Assembly (NCBI GenBank): GCA_964036045.1
Contig: OZ038382.1
Coordinates: 43,602,090 to 43,666,089, forward strand
Length of the DNA stretch: 64,000 bases
Reading direction: 5' to 3'
From: Eutreptiella sp. 'Long Island Sound 2002'
Lineage: Eukaryota; Euglenozoa; Euglenophyceae; Eutreptiales; Eutreptiaceae
Shown here: positions 25,101 to 35,700 of the stretch, piece after piece
Position numbering within the stretch: the first letter of the stretch is position 1
Layout: the number at the start of each line of letters is the position of its first letter
Position numbers and translations under genes: made by a program
The notes under the pieces: model-generated
Told to the model about the DNA's origin: nothing
The model's database searches: none
The model's input: the letters and a program-made list of their open reading frames with translations, nothing else

Positions 25101-28100
25101 ATTGAATTCGGGACTTTCTGTCAAGTTATTGCAGCTCCCCCTTCAGCGTTCCGGGAAGGCATTAGAAGAAAATTTAGAAGGGGCATGTTCCATATTTTTG
25201 CAAAAAAGTTTCATTTTGGTACGCCACATTTATTGGATTTTCAGGTTGCTGCGTGGTGGTTGGCTAGGCTGTACACGTGCTTTCGTAAAGTGGCACCTTT
25301 CGCCCTACCCGTTGAAGTTTTCGCTCTGGTCCACTGCCACCACACACCCACACTGCCATTGCACCCCCCGCCACCCCCGCGCGCGCGCGCTCGCTCGCCT
25401 CGTCTCGTCAAGCCAAGGCATGGCTGGCTTGGCTTGGCATGGTATGGTATGGCTTGGTGTGAGAGCCAGGTGCTTTCATAATGAAGTGTGGTGATACTTG
25501 CCGACACAATATCTCAAACTTGAATTCGGGACTTTCTGTCAAGTTAATGCAGCTCCCCCTTCAGCGTTCCGGGAAGGCATTAGAAGAAAATTTAGAAGGG
25601 GCATGTTCCATATTTTTGCAAAAAAGTTTCATTTTGGTACGCCACATTTATTGGATTTTCAGGTTGCTGCGTGGTGGTTGGCTAGGCTGTACGCGTGCTT
25701 TCGTAAAGTGGCACCTTTGGCCCTACCCGTTGAAGTTTTCGCTCTGGTCCACTGCCACCACACACCCACACTGCCATTGCACCCCCCGCCACCCCCGCGC
25801 GCGCGCGCTCGCTCGCCTCGTCTCGTCAAGCCAAGGCATGGCTGGCTTGGCTTGGCATGGTATGGTATGGCTTGGTGTGAGAGCCAGGTGCTTTCATAAT
25901 GAAGTGTGGTGATACTTGCCGACACAATATCTCAAAATTGAATTCGGGACTTTCTGTCAAGTTATTGCAGCTCCCCTTTCAGCGTTCCGGGAAGGCATTA
26001 GAAGAAAATTTAGAAGGGGCATGTTCCATATTTTTGCAAAAAAGTTTCATTTTGGTACGCCACATTTATTGGATTTTCAGGTTGCTGCGTGGTGGTTGGC
26101 TAGGCTGTACACGTGCTTTCGTAAAGTGGCACCTTTCGCCCTACCCGTTGAAGTTTTCGCTCTGGTCCAGTGCCACCACACACCCACACTGCCATTGCAC
26201 CCCCCACCACCCCCGCGCGCTCGCGCTCGCTCGCCTCGTCTCGTCAAGCCAAGGCATGGCTGGCTTGGCTTGGCATGGTATGGTATGGCTTGGTGTGAGA
26301 GCCAGGTGCTTTCATAATGAAGTGTGGTGATACTTGCCGACACAATATCTCAAAATTGAATTCGGGACTTTCTGTCAAGTTATTGCACCTCCCCCTTCAG
26401 CGTTCCGGGAAGGCATTAGAAGAAAATTTAGAAGGGGCATGTTCCATATTTTTGCAAAAAAGTTTCATTTTGGTACGCCACATTTATTGGATTTTCAGGT
26501 TGCTGCGTGGTGGTTGGCTAGGCTGTACACGTGCTTTCGTAAAGTGGCACCTTTCGCCCTACCCGTTGAAGTTTTTGCTCTGGTCCACTGCCACCACACA
26601 CCCACACTGCCATTGCACCCCCCGCCACCCCCGCGCGCGCGCGCTCGCTCGCCTCGTCTCGTCAAGCCAAGGCATGGCTGGCTTGGCTTGGCATGGTATG
26701 GTATGGCTTGGTGTGAGAGCCAGGTGCTTTCATAATGAAGTGTGGTGATACTTGCCGACACAATATCTCAAAATTGAATTCGGGACTTTCTGTCAAGTTA
26801 TTGCAGCTCCCCCTTCAGCGTTCCGGGAAGGCATTAGAAGAAAATTTAGAAGGGGCATGTTCCATATTTTTGCAAAAAAGTTTCATTTTGGTACGCCACA
26901 TTTATTGGATTTTCAGGTTGCTGCGTGGTGGTTGGCTAGGCTGTACGCGTGCTTTCGTAAAGTGGCACCTTTGGCCCTACCCGTTGAAGTTTTCGCTCTG
27001 GTCCACTGCCACCACACACCCACACTGCCATTGCACCCCCCGCCACCCCCGCGCGCGCGCGCTCGCTCGCCTCGTCTCGTCAAGCCAAGGCATGGCTGGC
27101 TTGGCTTGGCATGGTATGGTATGGCTTGGTGTGAGAGCCAGGTGCTTTCATAATGAAGTGTGGTGATACTTGCCGACACAATATCTCAAAATTGAATTCG
27201 GGACTTTCTGTCAAGTTATTGCAGCTCCCCCTTCAGCGTTCCGGGAAGGCATTAGAAGAAAATTTAGAAGGGGCATGTTCCATATTTTTGCAAAAAAGTT
27301 TCATTTTGGTACGCCACATTTATTGGATTTTCAGGTTGCTGCGTGGTGGTTGGCTAGGCTGTACACGTGCTTTCGTAAAGTGGCACCTTTCGCCCTACCC
27401 GTTGAAGTTTTCGCTCTGGTCCACTGCCACCACACACCCACACTGCCATTGCACCCCCCGCCACCCCCGCGCGCGCGCGCTCGCTCGCCTCGTCTCGTCA
27501 AGCCAAGGCATGGCTGGCTTGGCTTGGCATGGTATGGTATGGCTTGGTGTGAGAGCCAGGTGCTTTCATAATGAAGTGTGGTGATACTTGCCGACACAAT
27601 ATCTCAAAATTGAATTCGGGACTTTCTGTCAAGTTATTGCAGCTCCCCCTTCAGCGTTCCGGGAAGGCATTAGAAGAAAATTTAGAAGGGGCATGTTCCA
27701 TATTTTTGCAAAAAAGTTTCATTTTGGTACGCCACATTTATTGGATTTTCAGGTTGCTGCGTGGTGGTTGGCTAGGCTGTACGCGTGCTTTCGTAAAGTG
27801 GCACCTTTGGCCCTACCCGTTGAAGTTTTCGCTCTGGTCCACTGCCACCACACACCCACACTGCCATTGCACCCCCCGCCACCCCCGCGCGCGCGCGCTC
27901 GCTCGCCTCGTCTCGTCAAGCCAAGGCATGGCTGGCTTGGCTTGGCATGGTATGGTATGGCTTGGTGTGAGAGCCAGGTGCTTTCATAATGAAGTGTGGT
28001 GATACTTGCCGACACAATATCTCAAAATTGAATTCGGGACTTTCTGTCAAATTATTGCAGCTCCCCCTTCAGCGTTCCGGGAAGGCATTGGAAGAAAATT

Positions 28101-29249
28101 TAGAAGGGGCATGTTCCATATTTTTGCAAAAAAGTTTCATTTTGGTACGCCACATTTATTGGATTTTCAGGTTGCTGCGTGGTGGTTGGCTAGGCTGTAC
28201 ACGTGCTTTCGTAAAGGGGCACCTTTCGCCCTACCCGTTGAAGTTTTCGCTCTGGTCCACTGCCACCACACACCCACACTGCCATTGCACCCCCCGCCAC
28301 CCCCGCGCGCGCGCGCTCGCTCGCCTCGTCTCGTCAAGCCAAGGCATGGCTGGCTTGGCTTGGCATGGTATCGTATGGCTTAGTGTGAGAGCCAGGTGCT
28401 TTCATAATGAAGTGTGGTGATACTTGCCGACACAATATCTCAAAATTGAATTCGGGACTTTCTGTCAAGTTATTGCAGCTCCCCCTTCAGCGTTCCGGGA
28501 AGGCATTAGAAGAAAATTTAGAAGGGGCATGTTCCATATTTTTGCAAAAAAGTTTCATTTTGGTACGCCACATTTATTGGATTTTCAGGTTGCTGCGTGG
28601 TGGTTGGCTAGGCTGTACGCGTGCTTTCGTAAAGTGGCACCTTTGTCCCTACCCGTTGAAGTTTTCGCTCTGGTCCACTGCCACCACACACCCACACTGC
28701 CATTGCACCCCCCGCCACCCCCGCGCGCGCTCGCTCGCTCGCCTCGTCTCGTCAAGCCAAGGCATGGCTGGCTTGGCTTGGCATGGTATGGTATGGCTTG
28801 GTGTGAGAGCCAGGTGCTTTCATAATGAAGTGTGGTGATACTTGCCGACACAATATCTCAAAATTGAATTCGGGACTTTCTGTCAAGTTATTGCAGCTCC
28901 CCCTTCAGCGTTCCGGGAAGGCATTAGAAGAAAATTTAGAAGGGGCATGTTCCATATTTTTGCAAAAAAGTTTCATTTTGGTACGCCACATTTTTTGGAT
29001 TTTCAGGTTGCTGCGTGGTGGTTGGCTAGGCTGTACACGTGCTTTCGTAAAGTGGCACCTTTCGCCCTACCCGTTGAAGTTTTCGCTCTGGTCCACTGCC
29101 ACCACACACCCACACTGCCATTGCACCCCCCGCCACCCCCGCGCGCGCGCGCTCGCTCGCCTCGTCTCGTCAAGCCAAGGCATGGCTGGCTTGGCTTGGC
29201 ATGGTATGGTATGGCTTAGTGTGAGAGCCAGGTGCTTTCATAATGAAGT

Positions 29250-29253
29250 GTGG
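29250..29253. repeat. Target site duplication, left copy (GTGG)
   Basis: The intact satellite reads gaagtgtggtgatacttg here. The left flank ends gaagtgtgg and the right flank resumes gtggtgatacttg, so GTGG is duplicated. Four bp with TG...CA ends is the simplest reading. Confidence 0.9.
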
Positions 29254-29596
29254 TGAAACCAGACCGGGTGGTCAGGAGCAGAGGTCGCAGTGGCATGGGC
29301 AGCAACATGGCTTGGCACCGAAGACATAACGATAGTGTTGACTGAATAGTATCCTGCAAACAGATATGGTACACATAGCCAATGAAATACCTGATATGCA
29401 CATATGAGAAATCCACCCTATCATCCACTAATTGAATAACTACTAAACATCCATGATTGCCTTATCTATCCCACATCCTATGTTCCTAACAAGGAAATGG
29501 AATATGATATACCCTATCCCACATATATCCCATATATAGGGCCAAATAATGCTCCCTTAGGGGTAAAATGCCAGGGTAGGGTTGTGACCTGCTTCA
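29254..29596 (-). repeat. 3' LTR of the chromovirus (343 bp)
   Basis: A direct repeat of 41811-42153 with two mismatches (T at 29424, G at 29494), starting tgaaaccaga and ending acctgcttca on the plus strand. The ends carry a short TGAA/TTCA inverted repeat. Because coding is on the minus strand, this left-hand copy is the 3' LTR. It contains the same TATA-like stretch (29531-29539) and an 11-bp direct repeat ctatcccacat at 29466-29476 and 29514-29524. Confidence 0.97.
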
Positions 29597-29607
29597 CCCC
29601 CCCACTT
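29597..29607 (-). promoter_or_regulatory. Polypurine tract next to the 3' LTR
   Basis: On the minus strand AAGTGGGGGGG ends exactly at the first base of the 3' LTR. A purine run here is the expected plus-strand DNA priming site. It is short, and one T interrupts it. Confidence 0.8.
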
Positions 29608-30354
29608 GAAACGACTGCCACGGGCAGGAAGTACATGCCCAAGAGGAACGTAGCAGTCACAAACAGCAGCAAATCACAGGTTAGCAGATTGCCTCCCAGC
29701 GGGAATCAAACCTACGCAGACGTTCTCGGAGCCGGCCGCACAGCCGCTGAAGTAGCCCCGATCGGTGGGTATCGAACCACCGCCGATATCCAGAAATTGA
29801 CAAACGGGATCCCGCAGGTCCCGCAAAAAGTAGTAGGCGAAATCGCGAGCTGTTGCGCGTAAAGTCTGGTCCCTGCGTGTCGCATGAGGCATGTGGGGTC
29901 CAGCAGGTAAGGGCAGGTATTTTTTCAAAGAATTAAAACTAAAGGCAAAGTGAAATCACACTTTTAAACAAAACTGAAGGTAATGGTACATGCGAAGCGG
30001 TGCGACGCGAAAGTGCAAAAATTTCACATGTTGAAAAAGAAAAACTGCCAGGAGTACTGACGGGAATGTCCAACAGTAACGTAGGACTGTGCCTGCAGCA
30101 GGGAGCACGTGGGGAAACAAAGGTAGAGGTCAGGGATGCATGATTGACTTGTGCTCGCCACTGTCTTGTGCATGCTTAGGCCACTTAACAAACACGGCCA
30201 CGATGGCCCACCGTGCGCGCGGTAGCTCACTAATTAGAGGAAAGAGGTCACGATGGCCTCAGGGTAAAAGAGCCGCTGCAAGCACTAGGCACAAAGAAAA
30301 ACACGGGTACGATGCGCACACCTTCCACCTTCGTGCTTTAGACAATTTATGAGG

Positions 30355-30460
30355 GCTTGTATGGTCTTGATGCTGCTTGATGTGCTTGACCTAACGCTTG
30401 TATTAACGAGTGAGCTCTTGCTTGTAAGATGTAAGCTTGCTTGATCACTTGCTTGTAAAC
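30355..30460. repeat. Cluster of gcttg motifs
   Basis: About eight copies of gcttg, several followed by t or a, occur in 106 bases at irregular spacing. It looks like degenerate simple sequence. No coding sense or known binding site is recognised. Confidence 0.5.
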
Positions 30461-30791
30461 GTCCAGACAAGGCCTAGCCAAAGGCCCACTTGTCAAACTG
30501 ACCCGACACACAACAAAAATGAAACGAAGGCCGGTGTGCCTTGTGTGTGGATTGTCCGAAACCAGCCACGGCTGTGGCTAAATGCTACGGGCACGGCTCA
30601 GCCAAGGGCCGTGTCCGTGTGGATGCTTAATTTAGCATATGTGTCACACGTGATGCACCACGTAGAGGGTAAAGGAGGAGGTACGGAGATGGGATGAGGG
30701 TGTGAGTAGACACACTTAAATAGACAAACCTCATAACCATGTAATAATAACCTGACCTCACTGCTAACCCCTCACCTAGGAGCCATACTAC

Positions 30792-30863
30792 GTATATATA
30801 TCATATATACACATAATAGAGCGATGCACACCGACAAACACAAGACACACTTGTGCGCGCACA
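30792..30863. repeat. Two short palindromes in the 3' region
   Basis: An AT-rich inverted repeat, gtatata (30792-30798) with tatatac (30804-30810), lies about 40 bases before a perfect 12-bp palindrome tgtgcgcgcaca (30852-30863). The surrounding sequence is rich in CA dinucleotides. No function is assigned. Confidence 0.5.
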
Positions 30864-31151
30864 CCCATTGGCAGGGCCCGGGGGCACACACTCGCCCGGA
30901 GGGCATCACAGAGTGTGGGTCTCGCGGTGGCGGCCTTGGGGCACGTGATGGTGGCACTCCACACATACGGCACGTGCAAGAGCTTCCACAAACTACTCAC
31001 GTACACACAACAAACAGTAAGCATATCCACAATAGAACACGTGTATAGATACGCCACCTTGTTGCTTGGTGTTCGTGTGTGTCTTGGGGGCGTGCGTATA
31101 AACACTTAGGTTAGCTTGCGTGTTACCTTTGTCGGTGGGTGTGCCGGCGGC

Positions 31152-31212
31152 GGGCCGTAGCGCAGGGGGTCACCTCCAGGTTGCAAATTGGGGAGGTCGC
31201 CCGTACGGTCCC
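31152..31212 (+). other. tRNA-like fold fragment, not a complete tRNA
   Basis: A 7-bp outer pairing (gggccgt at 31152-31158 with acggtcc at 31205-31211, one G-U) encloses a sequence matching the polymerase III A-box pattern (tagcgcagggg) and a 6-bp stem acctcc/ggaggt. At about 60 bases it is too short for a tRNA and lacks a proper anticodon arm. It could be a decayed tRNA-derived piece or chance. Confidence 0.25.
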
Positions 31213-31530
31213 GCTGGTGTATCAGCCCACCCTGCTCCCCGGGGGCACGATGACACGCCCCGAAGGAGTTTTACTCCCCCAACCCCTCTACACCGTGTAT
31301 GACGGATTCATGTTTACACCTCCGTGTGTAAACTTGGGCCGGTGTACACGGCTACAAAACCCCAAAGGTAGGTGTCAACCTAGGTCTTGCTTGTTCGGGG
31401 GGCGGGTGATAACCAACGTAATAGGCAACCATATAATCCCGTAACTAAATTAATGGCATGCGCACACACACGCTACCACTGGCCACGGGCACACCCGGTT
31501 TTGGTGTGTCTCGGACAGAGAGACTCGTGT

Positions 31531-31655
31531 GTGTTGTGGAAATCCAAGTCCACGCACGGGTCTCTATAAAGAAAAATGCCACGCCCATATCCCAACCCGT
31601 TTGGTTGGGTGTTGGGATAGAGGACCCCTCGGGTGTTGTGGAAATCCAAGTCCAC
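31531..31655. repeat. 23-bp direct repeat pair, 102 bp apart
   Basis: The sequence begins gtgttgtggaaatcc and ends aagtccac. It occurs at 31531-31553 and again, identically, at 31633-31655. The space between holds a 9-bp inverted repeat. The unit could be a small duplication or the trace of a short inserted element. Confidence 0.75.
31588..31619. repeat. 9-bp inverted repeat lying between two direct repeats
   Basis: The arms tatcccaac (31588-31596) and gttgggata (31611-31619) are exact complements. An alternative inner pairing of ccaacc with ggttgg exists. The structure sits between the two copies of a 23-bp direct repeat. Confidence 0.6.
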
Positions 31656-32096
31656 TCGTGGGGAACTCTAGAGAAAACATTAATATACATATTCTCTCGT
31701 AAACATATGCATGTGCACACTCGCCCTTTTCATCATATTGTTTGTTCCCTCTCGTTGCAGGCAGGAATTCCCCCGCGCAATTCATCAAGGACATGAAGAG
31801 CACACCCAGCCAGCATGCGGCCCCATGCAATGGCAATGGAGGGTACCCACTCCCAACCCGGGCACGCATAGCGACCGGGGGCGAATACCCAGGCGGCGGA
31901 GACGGCCCAAATCCGCAACGCCACTCCTTGCCTTTGAAGACCCCACCCACTCATAGAGTGACGGGGCAAAGGCACCCATTGCAATTCATATTAGAATACT
32001 TGTATTGTAGAGGACGACCCCTTTCCTCTAGGCTTAAGTCCTCGCCGTATGTGGTGGCAATCTTGCACGCCACGAAATTTTTCCACGTAATGTGAG

Positions 32097-32138
32097 CCAC
32101 ACGAGTACTTCGTACCTTGTATACCTACCCTCGTGTGG
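32097..32138. repeat. 9-bp perfect inverted repeat (stem-loop) in the 3' region
   Basis: The arms ccacacgag (32097-32105) and ctcgtgtgg (32130-32138) surround a 24-base loop. The loop contains a further gtac-ttc-gtac pairing. It could fold as a stable hairpin in the element RNA. No function can be assigned. Confidence 0.6.
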
Positions 32139-32763
32139 ACAAGGGCAAATCGGTGGAAAACCATCACGCCCAACACAAAAAGGGAAAATGTGTTGTACCC
32201 GCCAACCCAACGAAGTTTTCAAGCCTTCGCCATTTTGAGCAAATGATTTAGCTCGTTGGCTTGGGTCACGGGTCAGGGACGGTCGTGGGGTCGTGGTTTC
32301 GGTACGGGGCGGCACTCCGAAACCTTGCAAACACCACCATGCGCACAACCCGGCAGAGTCTTCGGGAAGTGCTTGCCACGTTGTTAGCACCCTTGACAGG
32401 GGGCGTCATCGTGGGCAGGACTGACGGCAGTAGTCCTGGTGGTGGTAGGAGTGCTCCAGTAAGACCCAAGGATAGGGGTTTGAATGGCATTAAGACCCCC
32501 GAAAGAACACGTCCCACTTCCGCCCCAGGCTATATGCCACGCCACCCCACCCCAAGGACTCTCAAGCCTTTAGCGGTGAGAGAGGTAGACGGTGGGGTAA
32601 ACCTGCGGTACCCACCGCCCTGCTCCGGTGGGGATTTTTGTAACCGAGGAGCGCGCCGTGCATGCACATCTTCTTTCCTGTCTCCCACCGCTTCTCGCTC
32701 TCTCCTCCCTTCCCCAAACAATAATATATCCATATCGGTTAGGGTTTTCTTTTCGTGGCACGC

Positions 32764-32766
32764 TCA
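32764..32766 (-). other. Pol stop codon, end of the element's recognised coding
   Basis: A TGA on the minus strand directly after Gly-Gly-Pro-Leu-Ser. It is followed by about 3.1 kb without a recognised gene before the 3' LTR, which is unusually far for a chromovirus. Confidence 0.85.
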
Positions 32767-35700
32767 TGAGAGCGGTCCACCAAGGTGGGCAAGGATGTCA
32801 ACGGTTTGGGTGAGATTCTGTTTCTGCAAGTAATCTCTCCAAACTTTGTTGTAGGATGGTAAGAAGGTTTCAACGGGTTCCTCGGTATCCCAATCTTTGG
32901 TATAACCCTCCCACCGCACCTTGAAGAGAAGTCTCTTGCGGTAAGTACGGTGACCTAATATTTTCTTGACATTATAGGTGTCCTCCTCAAACTGGGAGGG
33001 CACCCTAGCAACCTCCTCCGTGTAATTTAGAGGCACGGGGGAGCGAGGGGAGTTGACCGTTTTCATTAAACAATCAACGTGGACGTCAACTAACCTCCGT
33101 TGGTCCACTTGAATAACATGGAGGTCGTGCGCCTTCTTGGCCACAACCTCATAGGGCCCATCCCAATAGGGACAAGTCTTATCGCCAAGATTTTTGCGTT
33201 GGCGACGGACCCATACGCGGTCCCCTTTTGAGAAATTGGGGGACATCCTCCTACTCTTATTATACTTACGAGCCATTGTCTCTTGCACTTGAATCATAGC
33301 CCTCCGTGCAAGAGCAATAAGCTCCTCACGCCGTTGGAAGTAGTGAGCGGCGTCTTGGGCCACCCCCTTAGGCTCAGCAAGAGGAGGCCCCTTAGTACGG
33401 TTGTGTTTACCAAACACAATCTCGTTAGGTGTATAACCTGAAGGACCTGTAGTCTCATGCCACGCTCGTACAACGGCGGGCAAAACCTCTACCCAATTAG
33501 TTTTCTTTCTCTTCAAGGTAATGGCTTTAGCAACGGCACGCCTTAGCTGCTTGCCAGTATTTTCGGCCTTGCCATTACCTTGGTGCCTACCCGCGAGACA
33601 CATAGTCGAGCGGGCACCAATCTTAGAACAAAGGGTTTGGAAATATTGGCTCACAAATTGTGGCCCACGGTCGGAGCATATTTCACGAGGGGCTCCGAAC
33701 CTATCCACCCAGCGCTCCATTACCAAATGGGCCGCTCTTCTCCCCGTTAGCCCTTCATCCTTGTCTCCATGACGGGGTTTAGGAATAGGGATCGCGATGA
33801 GGTAGCCGGAAAGCCGGCATACACATAGGAGCATTCGGTCATACACCTCTCCATCGTGGGAGGTGGAAGGGTAGTGAAACACATCAAGCGCTATGGAGTC
33901 CATGGGCTCCATAGGTATAGGCATAGGGGTCATGTACCCTTGCTTGCGCTTCGTGTCATGCGTGTGAATGGCACATGAGGGACACGTTTGACATTGCAGT
34001 TCCACTGCTTTGTACAACCCCTCACCTTCCACGCCATGGTTATTTTCCTTCCAGTGTTTTTCCACACTGGAGGTAGTTAAGTGAAATGCATCATGGTATT
34101 CGGCTACCAAACGATGCACTAGCGGCGTAGGAACACACCACTGTCCATTACGGACGAGTTTGTTATCCACCAACCTCACTCCATCTTGGAAGCTCCCATT
34201 CAAGGCATCTTGCCACATTTGTTTGTAGCGTTGGCAATTTGGGTAGTGTTTAGCCCAATTTATCTCAAAAACATTGGGAGCATCCTCCCCATGTATAGGA
34301 GTTGCTTTCTTGTGGGACTTCCAAGATTTTTTTATCTTGACAATTCGCTCCAGTCTCCGAAGCTTTCTCTTTTGCTTCGTCCCCCCCCCCACTGGAGGCG
34401 AAGCCAGAGGGGGTGGATCACACGCGGGTGCCCCTTGAGCCCGAGGCGCCGCTTTAGACCTAGTAACAACGGGCGCCACAACCGCCCTAAATACAAGGGG
34501 GCGGGCGAGAAGTTCCTCCTTCTCGGCCGCCATCATGTCCCGCACATCCCCGGCCGCTTGGGCCGTCCCATGTATGGACACATCACCCAACGCCGGGTTA
34601 GCAGGGTAAGCCCAACGGGACAAGAAATCACCCACGGGGTTCACTGGCCCCGGAGTGTAAACCACATGGAGGTCGAATTTAGAGAACAATTCATGCCAAC
34701 GTGCTTGGCGTGGAGAGGGACCCCCCACGGTTTTGAGGTCCTCCGTAGCCCAATTTTCAAGGCTACGGTGGTCCGTACGGACCTCCACGCGCTTGTTCCC
34801 CACCCAACCATGCCATTTTAAAAGCGCCGCCACTATGGCGTAGCATTCTTTCTCCCGAGGGCTCCAATTCAACTGGCTGCCTGACAATTTGCGGGAGAAA
34901 AAGGCAAGGGGGCGTAGGGCACCATCGGGACCTTCCTGCTGTAGGGCCGCCCCCACCGCCCAATTACTAGCGTCCGGGGTGAGGACAAAGTCCTTATCCC
35001 AATCGGCTAGTTGGAGGGGAACAATATCCGTAATAGCACGCTTGAGCTTCAAAAAGGCCTCGTTAGCCGAAGCATTCCATGTTAGGCCTATCTTTTTGCC
35101 ATTCTTATGCTTAGGCAAATCCTTCAACATATTAATCAAAGGGGTAGCTATAGAGGCGTAGTGTTGGACATAGCCCGAATAATAGTTGGCGAGCCCCAAG
35201 AACCCCCGGAGCTCCCGAACATTATCCGGTTTGTCCCAACGCTCAAGCGCCAACATTTTCCCTGGCGCCGGCCGACGTGTGCCATTTTCCAACACATGGC
35301 CACAAAACTCAACCGAACGAACAAAGAAATCGGTTTTGCTAACCGAAGCAACCAACTCCTCTTTTCGTAGCCTATCCAACACGGCACGCACGTGGCGGTC
35401 GTGGTTAGCCAATAGCTCCTCCTCCGTCGCACCGGAGGAACCAATAATAATATCATCAATATATACGTCTGCACAATCCAAACCCTGCAAAACATGGTCC
35501 ATGACCCGTTGAAAAAGAGCGGGCCCATTGTTGATACCCATAGGCATAACACGCCATTGGTATCGCTTACCCGCCAAATTCATGGCGGTCTTAGCCCGGG
35601 ATTCAGGGTGAAGGGGAATTTGATGAAACCCTTTACTCAAGTCCACAATAGTGAAAATCTTGTGTTTGGATTGATTTTCCAACATGTTTTCTATGAGGGG

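Larger units (their letters stand above)
1..29253. repeat. 418-bp tandem satellite array, left block
   Basis: About 70 head-to-tail monomers, phased here on the motif gccgacacaatatctc, which recurs at 1, 420, 838, 1256 and so on to 28844. Almost all units are exactly 418 bp. Exceptions are the first unit (419), the unit at 3764 (416, shorter CG tract), the unit at 17974 (419, extra A near 18094) and the unit near 22991 (419, extra T near 23046). Most units differ from the consensus by only a few substitutions. Frequent variants are tttggcc/tttcgcc and tacgcgtgc/tacacgtgc. The last unit is cut after 410 bases by the retrotransposon. The monomer has overlapping open frames on both strands, but these look like by-products of high sequence identity. 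A centromeric, pericentromeric or other heterochromatic role is possible but unproven. Confidence 0.98.
29608..32763. other. 3.1-kb region between pol and 3' LTR with no recognised gene
   Basis: This stretch lies after the pol stop and before the polypurine tract. The longest open frames on the coding strand are 105-128 codons, and none resembles envelope, a second protease or any known accessory protein. The longest frame on either strand (190 codons, plus strand, 32261-32833) overlaps the pol end antisense and is low-complexity. The region holds several inverted repeats, a 23-bp direct repeat, a cluster of gcttg motifs and tRNA-like fragments, listed separately. It may be a long 3' untranslated region, a decayed extra gene, or foreign sequence picked up by the element. 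Confidence 0.7.

Noticed and set aside
1-29253. Overlapping open frames of 143, 133 and 88 codons in nearly every satellite monomer, on both strands
   Set aside because: They recur only because the 418-bp units are nearly identical. They overlap one another, are low-complexity (Pro/Arg/Trp-rich), resemble no protein family and are broken in several units. I see no sign of selection on codons.
29254-29259. Alternative 6-bp duplication GTGGTG with element ends not TG...CA
   Set aside because: The flanks also allow this reading, but TG...CA ends with a 4-bp duplication match both LTR copies and standard integrase behaviour.
32261-32833. 190-codon plus-strand open frame overlapping the pol end
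   Set aside because: It runs antisense to the end of pol, is composed of Pro/Gly/Arg-rich low-complexity sequence and has no recognisable domain.
34186-34821. 211-codon plus-strand open frame within pol
   Set aside because: It is a shadow of the integrase/RNase H coding on the minus strand, with no protein-like features of its own.
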